A stretch of 64,000 nucleotides of DNA from Macrostomum hystrix. Lineage: Eukaryota > Platyhelminthes > Macrostomidae. The stretch spans positions 5,384,001 through 5,448,000 of the forward strand of contig CATNEN010000007.1 in the NCBI GenBank assembly GCA_950097015.1. The letters run 5' to 3'. The position numbers and the translations under genes are program-made. Positions 44,222 to 54,792 of the stretch are shown here, in pieces. Position 1 is the stretch's first letter; every line of letters begins with the position of its first letter. The notes beneath the pieces are model-generated. The model was not told the origin of the DNA and made no database searches. It saw only the letters and a program-made list of their open reading frames with translations.

Positions 44222-45640
44222 TCACGAGAGCCTTGACGCCAGCCTTTGAACTCGGCTCAGGCCGTCAATGTAGCGGAACAGCTGCTGCAGGAATTCTCCG
44301 TCGTCCGGCGTCGGCGAGGAAGCCACTCCCGCGCAGACAACGTTGGAGATGCCGTTGATGCCGGCTCTGAAGTACGCATCCAGCTGGCGCAAGTGCCTCA
44401 TCAGCAGGGCATTGTCGACACCGGAGCTGCCACTCAGCGACGATGCCGCGATAGGTGTCGACTGCCGACTCAGGCTCTGCGACTGCTGCGGTGTCGGAGG
44501 TGGCTGCAACGGCGGTGGCATCCCAGACGGAGACGCGTAGATGCCAGCGCTGCCCCTGATTGCTGGCGGCGGCTGAAGGTGGAGCGGCAGCGAGGCCATG
44601 CCGCCGGAAGCCATGGTCGCGCTCAACAGGGCCAGGAACTCCGGGCTGCTGAATCCGGGCACACCGCCGCCACCGCCGCCACCGACTGCGAAGCCGCCAA
44701 GGCCCGCCGCTGCCAGCATTGACCGCGGCGATGGAAGTGGCGCCGACTGATTCAGTGGCTGCGGGCCGTGCGGGGCTGCAGGCGGTTGCATCAGCGGCGG
44801 AGGCGGCGGTGGCGGCGGCGGAGGCATCGTCGAATAGGCGGCCGGAGAATCCAAGGGGTCGCTGGAAGCAGCATTCAGTAGACCGTCGCCCCCTCCGATG
44901 ACGACACTGCTCGGCGCGGCCACTTCGTCTTCGTCGCTGTCAACGATAACATCCTCGTCATCCTCTGCATCCTCAAGCATATCGTCGTCGATGCCATCAA
45001 TCGGTCGGTCGGTCGCCTCCTCGACCGTCGTCGCCTCCGTCGCCTCCAGGTCGAGCTGCTGCTGCTCGTCGCCGCCGCCGATGCTGGAGTGCCGCGGACG
45101 CTTCTTGCCTGTTTTCTTCTTTAACAAAGTTCGACTCGCGTCGCATGCTTCGCTTCCAAGTCGGCGCGGAGTCAGCGGCCATTTGACAGCGACCTCGGTT
45201 GGCGTGCCGGAGCCCAGATAGTCGGCCGAGAAGTACTCATCCTGGCCAGCCGGCGGGTGGCTGTGAAAGTGCCCGGCGGTGACTCGGCGCACTGACAGCA
45301 GCTTCTGGCCGACGCTGATGGCCGTGGCCGGGCAGAAGCGTTTGCTGCAGCGCCAGAACACGCGGCCGTCTTTGCCGGAGCGGCTCTCCGTCATCTTGTA
45401 GCCGTCGATAACTATGCTGGCTTTGTTCTTGCGGGTCACGTCCCACTTCACGCTGACCATGCCGCGAACTTCGGCGCATCGGCGCTCGACAACTTCCTGA
45501 CGCTCCTGCGGCTGCGTCTCCTGCAGCTGCTGCTGCTGCTGCTGAGTAACTCGGAGGTCTAGTGCGGTCGAAATCAACATCGGATCTTCTTTGACATCTT
45601 GCAGCTCCACCTGCTGCTGCTGCTGCTGTTGCTGCTGCAT
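44222..45640 (-). CDS. FLYWCH-type zinc-finger protein, probable DNA-binding regulator
   Basis: A single open frame of 472 aa starting at an ATG followed by nine Gln. Residues about 62-128 form a FLYWCH finger: VSVKW, then SIVIDGYKM, VFWRC (W96, C98), C103 and the terminal HFHSH (H124-H128). This is the Cys2His2 zinc module of worm FLH/PEB-1-like and fly Mod(mdg4)-like proteins. Next come a basic cluster KKKTGKKRPRH (candidate nuclear signal), an acidic block DDDMLEDAEDDED, a Pro10 run, a Gly7 run and a helical C-terminal end. A nuclear role is inferred. The stop TGA overlaps a possible donor (TC/GTGAGG), so a further 3' exon cannot be excluded. A donor-like CCTAAG/GTAAGC near 45770 hints at a 5' UTR exon. 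Confidence 0.75.
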   Translation of the reverse strand: MQQQQQQQQQVELQDVKEDPMLISTALDLRVTQQQQQQLQETQPQERQEVVERRCAEVRGMVSVKWDVTRKNKASIVIDGYKMTESRSGKDGRVFWRCSKRFCPATAISVGQKLLSVRRVTAGHFHSHPPAGQDEYFSADYLGSGTPTEVAVKWPLTPRRLGSEACDASRTLLKKKTGKKRPRHSSIGGGDEQQQLDLEATEATTVEEATDRPIDGIDDDMLEDAEDDEDVIVDSDEDEVAAPSSVVIGGGDGLLNAASSDPLDSPAAYSTMPPPPPPPPPPLMQPPAAPHGPQPLNQSAPLPSPRSMLAAAGLGGFAVGGGGGGGVPGFSSPEFLALLSATMASGGMASLPLHLQPPPAIRGSAGIYASPSGMPPPLQPPPTPQQSQSLSRQSTPIAASSLSGSSGVDNALLMRHLRQLDAYFRAGINGISNVVCAGVASSPTPDDGEFLQQLFRYIDGLSRVQRLASRLS

Positions 45641-47394
45641 TTTGAAGAGGACTCAAAATCCCCAGAATGATTTGGCTTCCCTAACGGATTTGAAGTGACT
45701 AGCTCGAGTCCACCGTGCTCTGTTCGCCAGTTGAAGTGGGGCAGGGCTTGCCGTCACTGATGCCTGCAGGCTTACCTTAGGTGAGGGGTGGGGCCTATCT
45801 TTATAAATGATATTCTCCGAGTTTAGCGCCGCGATTTCGGCTCCGGAGTTTCCTAGCTTCCTCTCCTCCTCACTCCTCCGCCTCTCCTTGGAAGGGGGCC
45901 TCTGGCCTGTCAAAAGCGGAGTGGGGTGGCTGGCTCTATTTTTTGGTTCCGCCCAACCGAAGCCCGCCTGCCTTTCAGAGTGCTGTGTGTGTGTCCTCCA
46001 GTTCCAACCACTGCAACACACTGCCCGGATAGGCGTTTGCACAAAAAACATACGAGAACCGCGGAATCTACGACAATCACCCCTACCTCCGCCACCGGCC
46101 CCCTTGTTCAGAGCCGGCTAAAGTGGTCTTTGTTCGCGAGCCCAACCCTCCCGCTCTCTCTCACGCTATGGTTGGCCGCCCTGCAGCCTCCCTCCGACTA
46201 GGAGCAGCTGGATATGCAAGTTCTTTCGGAGGCCGAGAAGTTGATTAAAGGACTGATAAAAGCTGCAGTTTGCATCAGGAAAAACTTTTTTAGCGGTGAA
46301 TGGCAGGGCGGTCCAACTCGTCCGCCTCTCCTCGCACCGAGGTGCCTGAGCTCGATTCGGCGGAAGGGCCACATTTATTTTTCGCTTGTCGAGCAATTCA
46401 CACTATTGGGATAGCCGACCTCCACAGTGACAGTGTACACTGCCTGACGATGAGAAAGTCAGATCAGATGTACACACGTGTAAGCGTGTGGCCTGCGTAC
46501 AGTATCTGTGTGCTTAGGCCTCCTTGCTGGCTGCAGGTCTAGTGTCACTGATGGATCTGCTATTGCCCGCAGCCCTCCTGCAATTATTATTAACATTGTT
46601 AAATGACTGCTGAGATTTTTACTTGTTTATAAACTGAGAAAAAAACTTAAAAGCTCTTTTCTTTCTAAAGGAAATCTAGCCTTAAACAATGATTAGCGTT
46701 TAGTTGCTTTCGGAATCAAGGTGAAGAGAGATAAGACTGCAGCCAGGATAGACTCGGAGCAGACTATAAGGTACGGATGCCTATATATCAGTCTCAATTC
46801 AGACAGAGATATTGATTGTCGCGGAGATAAAGCAGTCTAGAGCCCAGCTAGCAACCAAACAGAAAACACGCTGCCGCAAGTTAATCAGAGAGGCTTCGCA
46901 GAGTCTGCCAAGCCCCTGCTGCTGCTGCTGTTGCTGAGGCCGAATAAATGTCTCTAACGCAGCCTGGGTGACTCACGAGTCACCCGCTTCTCAAGCCCGC
47001 TGACAAACCCCCGGAGCCCCCGTTTGAGCAGCCCGGGAACCCCGGCAGCATAGCAACCAAGGGGGTATATTACAGTCTAGAATATTACTTACTACTTACT
47101 ATCAAAGCCAATTTTTAATTGAAGGCCTTCTCTTTAGAAAAGTTTTATAGCTCCAGGTAGAGTAAACAAGGCATGCACTAAGTGGTGATTCACAATTTCC
47201 CGCCTTAAAACTAAAAGCAAACTATACGAGTGCGATACTAACGCCCGCATCGATTGAATTGATTCTTGTTTCAGATGATGCGCAACAATAAGAACTGGCT
47301 CAATTCGGGCACAGCCAAAACCTCACGTACTCTTTCATGTACTTCTACATGTACTTTAACTGTTGGCATCTTGCCTAGATTTATTAATTGTGCC
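45641..47394. other. Upstream region of FLYWCH gene
   Basis: GC-richer than other intergenic DNA near 45.8-46.4 kb, with no arrays; presumed promoter side. It holds dispersed repeat copy B (46425-46555). No coding frame with family resemblance. Confidence 0.4.
46425..46555 (+). repeat. Dispersed repeat copy B
   Basis: Matches copy A over TGTACACTGCCTGACGATGA, GCGTACAGTATCTGTGTG and CTTAGG, and copy C over CTCCTTGCTGGCTGCAGG and GTCAC. Confidence 0.55.
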
Positions 47395-48840
47395 AAGATG
47401 TAAGAATCGTGTCTAGATTTTATAATCGTGTGTAGATTTTACAATGGTGTCTAGACATTACAATTATGACAAGATTTTACAATCGTAATTAAAAAATAAT
47501 TAAAGAATATGACATGACATCGCGCAGTCATCTAGATTTTATAATCGTGTGTAGATTTTATAATCGTGTCTAGATTTTATAATCGTGTGTAGATTTTATA
47601 ATCGTGAGTAGATTTTATAATCGTGTCTAGATTTTATAATCGTGTCTAGATTTTATAATCGTGAGTAGATTTTATAATCGTGTCTAGATTTTATAATCGT
47701 GTCTAGATTTTATAATCGTGTGTAGATTTTATAATCGTGAGTAGATTTTATAATCGTGTCTAGATTTTATAATCGTGTCTAGATTTTATAATCGTGAGTA
47801 GATTTTATAATTGTGTTTAGATTTTATAATCGTGTCTAGATTTTATAATCGTGTGTATATTTTAAAATCGTGTCTAGATTTTATAATCGTGTCTAGATTT
47901 TATAATCGTGTTTAGATTTTATAATCGTGAGTAGATTTTATAATCGTGTCTAGATTTTATAATCGTGAGTAGATTTTATAATCGTGTCTAGATTTTATAA
48001 TCGTGAGTAGATTTTATAATCGTGAGTAGATTTTATAATCGTGAGTAGATTTTATAATCGTGAGTAGATTTTATAATCGTGTCTAGATTTTATAATCGTG
48101 AGTAGATTTTATAATTGTGTTTAGATTTTATAATCGTGTCTAGATTTTATAATCGTGTGTAGATTTTAAAATCGTGTCTAGATTTTATAATCGTGTCTAG
48201 ATTTTATAATCGTGTTTAGATTTTATAATCGTGAGTAGATTTTATAATCGTGTCTAGATTTTATAATCGTGAGTAGATTTTATAATCGTGTCTAGATTTT
48301 ATAATCGTGAGTAGATTTTATAATCGTGAGTAGATTTTATAATCGTGAGTAGATTTTATAATCGTGTCTAGATTTTATAATCGTGTGTAGATTTTATAAT
48401 CGTGTCTAGATTTTATAATCGTGTGTAGATTTTAAAATCGTGTCTAGATTTTATAATCGTGTCTAGATTTTATAATCGTGTTTAGATTTTATAATCGTGA
48501 GTAGATTTTATAATCGTGTCTAGATTTTATAATCGTGAGTAGATTTTATAATCGTGTCTAGATTTTATAATCGTGAGTAGATTTTATAATCGTGAGTAGA
48601 TTTTATAATCGTGTCTAGATTTTATAATCGTGTCTAGATTTTATAATCGTGTGTAGATTTTATAATCGTGTCTAGATTTTATAATCGTGTGTAGATTTTA
48701 TAATCGTGTCTAGATTTTATAATCGTGTCTAGATTTTATAATCGTGTGTAGATTTTATAATCGTGTCTAGATTTTATAATCGTGTTTAGATTTTATAATC
48801 GTGTGCAGATTTTATAATCGTATCTTGATTTTACAATCAT
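47395..48840. repeat. AT-rich minisatellite, 19-bp unit
   Basis: About 74 copies of TCTAGATTTTATAATCGTG with tgtgtag, tgagtag and tgtttag variants. A block with the rare attgtgttt variant recurs about 304 bp later (16 units), showing higher-order duplication. The degenerate right edge carries the hAT insertion. Confidence 0.95.
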
Positions 48841-48878
48841 GTCTGGATGTAATTATCGTGTTTAGGTATTTCATTAGT

Positions 48879-50062
48879 GTCTAGATCAGGGGTAGGCAAA
48901 CTTATTTGCTGGCGGGCCAAAGAGAGAACCTAAAAGACGACAGCGGGCCGCATTGAATGTATAAATATGAGATAGGGGAGAGATGAGACACGGGAGAGAT
49001 GAGACACGGGAGAGATGAGACACGGGAGAGATGAGACACAGAAAGATAATACACGAGAGAGATGAGACGGGAGAGATAAGACAGGGGAGAGATTAGACAC
49101 GGGAGAGATGAGACACGGGAGAGATGAGACACGGGAGAGATGAGACACGAGAGCGATGAGAGACGGGAGAGATTAGACACGGGAGAGATAAGACACGGGA
49201 GAGATAGGACACGGGAGAGATGAGAGACGGGAGAGATTAGACACGGGAGAGATAAGACACGGGAGAGATGAGACACGAGAGCGATGAGAGACGGGAGAGA
49301 TAAGACACGGGAGAGATAAGACACGGGAGAGATGAGACACGAGAGCGATGAGAGACGGGAGAGATAAGACACGGGAGAGATAAGACACGGGAGAGATGAG
49401 AGACGGGAGAGATGAGAGACGGGAGAGATAAGACACGGGAGAGATAAGACACGGGAGAGATGAGACACGAGAGCGATGAGAGACGGGAGAGATAAGACAC
49501 GGGAGAGATAAGACACGGGAGAGATGAGAGACGGGAGAGATGAGAGACGGGAGAGATAAGACACGGGAGAGATAAGACACGGGAGAGATGAGACACGAGA
49601 GCGATGAGAGACGGGAGAGATTAGACACGGGAGAGATAAGACACGGGAGAGATAGGACACGGGAGAGATGAGACACGAGAGCGATGAGAGACGGGAGAGA
49701 TAAGACACGGGAGAGATAAGACACGGGAGAGATGAGACACGGGAGCGATGAGAGACGGGAGAGATAAGACACGGGAGAGATGAGACACGAGAGCGATGAG
49801 AGACGGGAGAGATAAGACACGGGAGAGATAAGACACGGGAGAGATGAGACACGGGAGCGATGAGAGACGGGAGAGATTAGACACGAGAGCGAGGAGACAC
49901 AGGAGAGATGAGACACGGGAGAGATGAGACACAGGAGAGATTAGACACGGGAGAGATAAAATAGGACACTGTAGATGTTAGAAGAGGCAACGGGCCGGAT
50001 TTGGGAGCTTCGAGGGCCGCATCTGGCCCGCGGGCCGGAGTTTGCCGACCCCTGGTCTAGAT
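48879..50062. mobile_element. Non-autonomous hAT transposon with internal minisatellite
   Basis: The element spans 48887-50054. The left end CAGGGGTAGGCAAACTT and the inverted right end CAGGGGTCGGCAAACTC are classic hAT terminal repeats; GCGGGCCGCAT-type subterminal motifs follow on both sides. A perfect 8-bp target duplication GTCTAGAT flanks it (48879-48886, 50055-50062) and fits the nTnTAGAn preference of hAT elements. There is no transposase; the interior is a 1-kb tandem array. The target site is itself a copy edge of the 19-bp minisatellite. Confidence 0.93.
48965..49965. repeat. Minisatellite, 16-bp unit, inside the hAT element
   Basis: About 62 copies of GAGATAAGACACGGGA with gatgag, gagcgatgag and gagacggg variants arranged in recurring blocks. 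Long open frames (SLPCLISPVSH-like on the minus strand) are repeat translation. Confidence 0.94.
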
Positions 50063-50789
50063 GTAAAAATGAGTCTAGGTGGAGCAATCGTGATGTCTAG
50101 ATTTAACGATTGTGACTACTAGGGGAATTTTAAGCGTTTAATTTAAGGATCGTGACCCTCTAAAACTCAACGAGCTGCTCAATGTAAACAAAATCGGAAC
50201 TAGTTTAACGGACAAGGAAAACAAATCAAATGAATTCAGATTAACAATGAAAAGCGCCGCATTTTTCATTTTTGTAGAAAAACTGCTCCTTCAAGTTGCC
50301 AAATAGTCAAGGGACATTGGTCGGTCCCTGACCTGAAAATCGGACACAGCTCACCGACCCGCATGGAGTCGCAACTATGGCACAGCTGTCGTCGTGCTAG
50401 CCAAATCATTTGATTTACGATGACAGGCTCAATGGGAAAACACGGTCCCAGGCTTATAGTATAAACAAAATCCAAATACTGCCACCTACGTCGCTGTCTT
50501 ATCAAGATGGGAAACTTTTTTTGCAGAACAATTTCCCAAAACTCTTTATTCTATTATTGAGGGATGAAAATCGTTACTTTTTGTGTCATTAGCATGATAA
50601 TCCATCATGTTTAGTAAGAATGAAGTATCAAATACCAAAATACCAAAGTATTTTAGCTGCAGTTCAGGGCATAGCATGTAAAAATATCTGCTCACTTAAT
50701 TCTCTTTACAGTTGGCTTTTAAACCCGTTCCTTTCACGGACACTCACGACCTTACAGTGGACAATGCCACCATTTAAATGGACACCTCG
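50063..50789. other. Intergenic DNA
   Basis: Nothing recognised apart from a few decayed TCTAGAT units at the left edge. Confidence 0.35.
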
Positions 50790-51232
50790 CACATTGGAAA
50801 AGACACCCCTTAAAATGGACACTCTATTGTCTCCAAAGACACCTCTATTGCCTCAAAAGACACCTTTATTGTCTCCAAAAGACACCTTCATTGTCCCAAA
50901 AGACACCTTTATTGTCTCCAAAGACACCTCCATTGTCCCAAAAGACACCTTTATTGTCTCCAAAGACACCTCCATTGTCCCAAAAGACACCTTTATTGTC
51001 TCCAAAGACACCTCCATTGTCCCAAAAGACACCTTTATTGTCTCCAAAGACACCTCCATTGTCCCAAAAGACACCTTTATTGTCTCCAAAGACACCTCCA
51101 TTGTCCCAAAAGACACCTTTATTGTCTCCAAAAGACACCTTTATTGTCCCAAAAGACACGTCTATTGTGTCAAAAGACACGTCTATTGTGTCAAAAGACA
51201 CGTCTATTGTGTCAAAAGACACGTAGATTGTC
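50790..51232. repeat. Minisatellite, 21-bp/42-bp dimeric unit
   Basis: Alternating ATTGTCTCCAAAGACACCTC and ATTGTCCCAAAAGACACC(TTT) units, so the true period is a 42-bp dimer. The right end switches to a GTGTCAAAAGACACGTCT type. The TGTC...GACA arms make each unit a weak hairpin. Confidence 0.92.
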
Positions 51233-51539
51233 TCACTTCAAACAAAGAAACGTAAACTAAGATAAGGAAATCAAAACACGAAGGTTCAGAACTTCTGTAC
51301 AGCACAAACAATATTCGCGAAAATGCCACTTGCAGTAGCTTAAATCAGTGCATTTGTATATTTTTTATGAATTAGTTGAGACAGCAGCAAATGAAAGATA
51401 CATTGTAAAATAATTGTATTGACGAGCGTTTTTACACCTGTAACATCACGATTTATACGACAAACTATTGGCACATAACTAAGAGCAAAAGCTAAATAGG
51501 AAAAAACTGTCACGTGATGTTCAATGCCTGCTCAGATTC

Positions 51540-52300
51540 AAACGAAATGGGTGTGTTTGCCTGAATCTGAAGTGCTGCATGCCTGAGGAAGTGCCTGAAT
51601 CTGGGCTGATGGAGTGCCTGAATCTGGGCTGAGGGAGTGCCTGAATCTGAGCTGAGGGAGTGCCTGAATCTGGGCTGAGGGAGTGCCTGAATCTGGGCTG
51701 AGGGAGTGCCTGAATCTGGGCTGAGGGAGTGCCTGAATCTGGGCTGAGGAAATGCCTGAATCTGGGCTGAGGAAATGCCTGAATCTGAGCTGAGGGAGTG
51801 CCTGAATCTGGGCTGAGGAAATGCCTGAATCTGAGCTGAGGGAGTGCCTGAATCTGGGCTGAGGGAGTGCCTGAATCTGGGCTGAGGAAATGCCTGAATC
51901 TGAGCTGAGGGAGTGCCTGAATCTGGGCTGAGGAAATGCCTGAATCTGGGCTGAGGAAATGCCTGAATCTGGGCTGAGGAAATGCCTGAATCTGGGCTGA
52001 GGAAATGCCTGAATCTGGGCTGAGGAAATGCCTGAATCTGGGCTGAGGAAATGCCTGAATCTGGGCTGAGGAAATGCCTGAATCTGGGCTGAGGAAATGC
52101 CTGAATCTGGGCTGAGGGAGTGCCTGAATCTGGGCTGAGGAAATGCCAGAATCTGGGCTGAGGAAGTGACTGAATCTGGGCTTAGGGAGTGCCTGAATCT
52201 GGGCTGAGGAAGTGACTGAATCTGGGCTGAGGGAGTGCTTGAATATGGGCTGAAGAAAATGCCAGAATCTGGGCTGAGGAAGTGACTGAATCTGGGCTGA
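51540..52300. repeat. Minisatellite, 23-bp unit, begins at the LMAN2 stop codon
   Basis: About 33 copies of GCCTGAATCTGGGCTGAGG plus AAAT or GAGT. On the minus strand it starts within about 6 nt of the LMAN2 stop (52306-52308), so the 3' UTR is this array unless polyadenylation is immediate. Confidence 0.94.
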
Positions 52301-52305
52301 CCCGG

Positions 52306-52487
52306 TCAGTAGAACCGACTCCGTCCGCGCCGCCATCGCATGCCGCAGCGATACCAGGCCAGGCCGGTGAGGCATGTGGCTGCAGCCAGCAGAGCCAGCC
52401 AGGTGGGAATCTCGTGACCCGCAAAGGTAGAATCAGACGACCCGGTCATTGAAGAGGCCGACTGCCTCAGAGGCGGAGTGCGAAATT
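52306..52487 (-). CDS. LMAN2: LMAN2 exon 5, transmembrane and tail
   Basis: Begins EFRTPPLRQSASSMTGSS. The TM helix is followed by YRCGMRWRRGRSRFY and TGA. The aromatic C-terminus is the ER-exit/Golgi trafficking signal type of VIP36-family lectins. Confidence 0.9.
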
Positions 52488-54792
52488 CTGGAAATTCATT
52501 TTTCGAGAAAATTAGAAATGAGAAACTCGTGCAGCCTACTTTAAGTAAGATAAGAGCGTATCGTTGTCAAAAAATCACAGCTGAACTTACCGGCGGAATG
52601 TTTCGCCTGCAAATCAATAGCCGGCACAATGAGCCTGCGATTTCCGCTGTAGTCATCTGGACTCTGGGTCTGGTAGCCATGGAAGGTCGAGAAAGGAATG
52701 GGAAGAATTTGTGCAGAAATTAGACATTGCTCCGTAGCTACTCAGGCCACTCCCAGTAGCTACTCAGGCCACCACCAGTAGCTACTCAGGCCACTCCCAG
52801 TAGCTACTCAGGCCACTCCCAGTAGCTACTCAGGCCACTCCCAGTAGCTACTCAGGCCACTCCCAGTAGCTACTCAGGGCCACTCCCAGTAGCTACTCAG
52901 GCCACTCCCAGTAGCTACTCAGGCCACTCCCAGTAGCTACTCAGGCCACTCCTGGTAGCCAATCACGCCAACCGCAGTGCAAAGGCCTCACCGACTCGAC
53001 TTCGTAAACCTTGGCGGCCAGGATGTCGTGATTGTCGACTAGATCGCCAGTCATCGCGCTGAAGCCGAACATGAGGTGGGTTGGCAGTCGGAGTCCGCGA
53101 ATCCTGAAGCATCGCCGCCAGCTGCCGGGCGCATCGCCAGCCAATCCGCCGCCGTCGTTGTCTTCAACTCGGGTAGAGACTATCAGCTGATTGTCCACGT
53201 AGCGAATGGCCATATGAGTCTCGCCCTGGCGATTGCGAAATCTGAAATTCGCGCGATTGAAACCTAGAGAGAATCATGCTATAGATCTCTTAAATAAAAT
53301 AATTCTGGGTCAATTGCAATCCTAAAAACAAGGGCACTGCGTACATCTGCTCAGTCCATGGACCAGCTCAAAGACTTGCTGTTTTCTCTCAGGCTAGATC
53401 GAACTCCAAGCCTTCTTGGCGTCACAAGCACTTTGGTATCAGATCTGGAACATCCCGAAGCTCACCTCACAGTGCAGCCAGTTGGTTCCTTCAGCTCTCC
53501 GTCATCGTCGTGGGTGAACACCAGGCTGCCATTGTTGACCAGCGCGGAAATGTAGGGGTGGAAATGGCCGAGCTGCGGCCCGTGCGCATTGCTGTAGGTG
53601 TCCAATGTGACGGCGAGGCCGCGAAATCGGCTGGGGCCGCCGAACAGCTGACCGGGGAATCCCCTGGGAATTCCTCGCGGATATTCCCCGGGATTTCCCT
53701 CGGGAACTTCGGCATACCAGAAGGCGAAGCCGTCACCGCAGCCGCTGTCAGCTGGGCCGTGGACACGAAACTGCACGCGCACCTCCCAATGCTGAATGTG
53801 GACAGGCAGACGGTTCACAATGGCACCACGCTGGGACTGCTGGCCAGAAGTGAGGCGGACAAAGTCGTCACCAGAGATTGCTGCACTGCCAGACAGACTC
53901 CAAGATCCTGCATTTGTGGTTATTGGAATTCAAAAATTTTGTTTACTGCAAAAAATATTATAGCAGTAAGTAAAATATTTATCACAAATTAATTTTTTTT
54001 GTAAATCACAACAAAAAATACCAAAGAAGCATAGAGCTGTATAGGGGGTTCAGTGGCAGAGTGATTGATGCATTTGCTTCTGGGCTCAACAGGCAGAATT
54101 GCCTCCTTGCTGGCTGCAGGCCGTCACAAAATGTTTGTTAGATATATTTATTATTGAAAGAAAGATTAGCATAATATCATACGGCTCGTAGATAACATTT
54201 ATTCATTCTTCAGAATTAAGAAGTCCTTCAAGAAAAAATATAGGACACAAATGCCAAACTTTACTTTATAACTAATAAACTCCATCAACTTTAGACATGG
54301 CCAGATTATCAATTCTTTTATATATATATATTTATATTTATATATATATATATTTATTTATAACTATATATATTTATAACTATTCAATATACTTGATATC
54401 ATAGTATACATATAGACTTTAAATTTTTTCATTAACAAGCTATTTACTGCTTTTTACTATTTATATAGACTTGAATTATAAAACTTCTAGACAGAGTAAA
54501 AAAAATTGAGCATATAGCTAGTCATGAACATGGTCAGTAACGAAATATTCTCACCTTGGTAGGGTTTAATTAATGAGTACTCCTTTCGTAAGAAAAATGA
54601 TGAAGATTGGCCAGCCAACAAATCTTCCTCGTCAGCACCGAGAGTGCGAAAGTCTGAGTTGCCTTTAACATTCACTGTAGCGAGAAGAACTGCAAGAGAT
54701 GTAATTAAACTGGTGAAATAAAAATCATTAGAAACTAGCCGGTATTGGATTTGGCCATTATAGACACAACTAAATTTGGCGATGACTCCCAT
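52306..54792 (-). CDS. LMAN2: L-type lectin cargo receptor, VIP36/LMAN2 family
   Basis: Type I membrane lectin that binds high-mannose glycoproteins and cycles between ER, Golgi and ERGIC. Exons in order: 54792-54555, 53907-53466, 53241-52992, 52669-52591, 52487-52306; phases agree (1,191 nt, 396 aa). Family segments: RKEYSLIKPYQG, GDGFAFWYAE, RGLAVTLDTYSN (Ca2+/sugar-binding Asp and Asn), PYISALVNNGSL, GCTVRFRNRQ, DLVDNHDI, then a C-terminal TM helix (PTWLALLAAATCLTGLAW) and a short basic tail ending RSRFY, like the KRFY end of VIP36. The start is uncertain: ATG 54792 gives a hydrophobic stretch at about residues 26-43, but acceptor-like CTCTTGCAG at 54690 could mean an upstream signal-peptide exon. 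Confidence 0.92.
52591..52669 (-). CDS. LMAN2: LMAN2 exon 4, stalk
   Basis: TQSPDDYSGNRRLIVPAIDL to AKHSA, the stalk between lectin and membrane. Acceptor GCTACCAG, donor G/GTAAGT. Confidence 0.85.
52735..52962. repeat. Minisatellite, 22-bp unit, LMAN2 intron 3
   Basis: About ten copies of AGTAGCTACTCAGGCCACTC plus CC; fills most of a 322-bp intron. Confidence 0.93.
52992..53241 (-). CDS. LMAN2: LMAN2 exon 3, lectin domain
   Basis: RFRNRQGETHMAIRYVDNQL through AKVYEVES, with DNHD and the second conserved Cys (RRCFRI). Acceptor TTTCAG at 53242; an alternative upstream CTCTAG would break the frame. Confidence 0.93.
53466..53907 (-). CDS. LMAN2: LMAN2 exon 2, lectin domain
   Basis: GSWSLSGSAAISGDDFVRLT through ELKEPTGCTV. 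It contains the GDGFAFWY and LDTYSN sugar-binding core. Gly/Pro-rich loop EGNPGEYPRGIPRGFPG is longer than the family norm. Acceptor ATGCAG, donor GAG/GTGAGC. Confidence 0.93.
54045..54140 (+). repeat. Dispersed repeat copy C with tRNA-like head
   Basis: Starts GGGGGTTCAGTGGCAGAGTG, which loosely resembles a tRNA 5' end with box A. It continues into the CTCCTTGCTGGCTGCAGG body shared with copy B and ends GTCAC. Suggests a degenerate SINE family. Confidence 0.45.
54318..54395. repeat. AT microsatellite, LMAN2 intron 1
   Basis: TA and TTTATA runs interrupted by short breaks. Confidence 0.85.
54555..54792 (-). CDS. LMAN2: LMAN2 exon 1 (5' limit uncertain)
   Basis: Ends LRKEYSLIKPYQ plus one base at donor G/GTGAGA. 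If the acceptor at 54690-54692 is real, the exon is 54555-54689 and the start codon lies elsewhere. Confidence 0.7.

Noticed and set aside
48902-49932. Leu/Ser-rich reverse frames that might suggest a membrane protein
   Set aside because: They lie wholly in the 16-bp array inside the hAT element.
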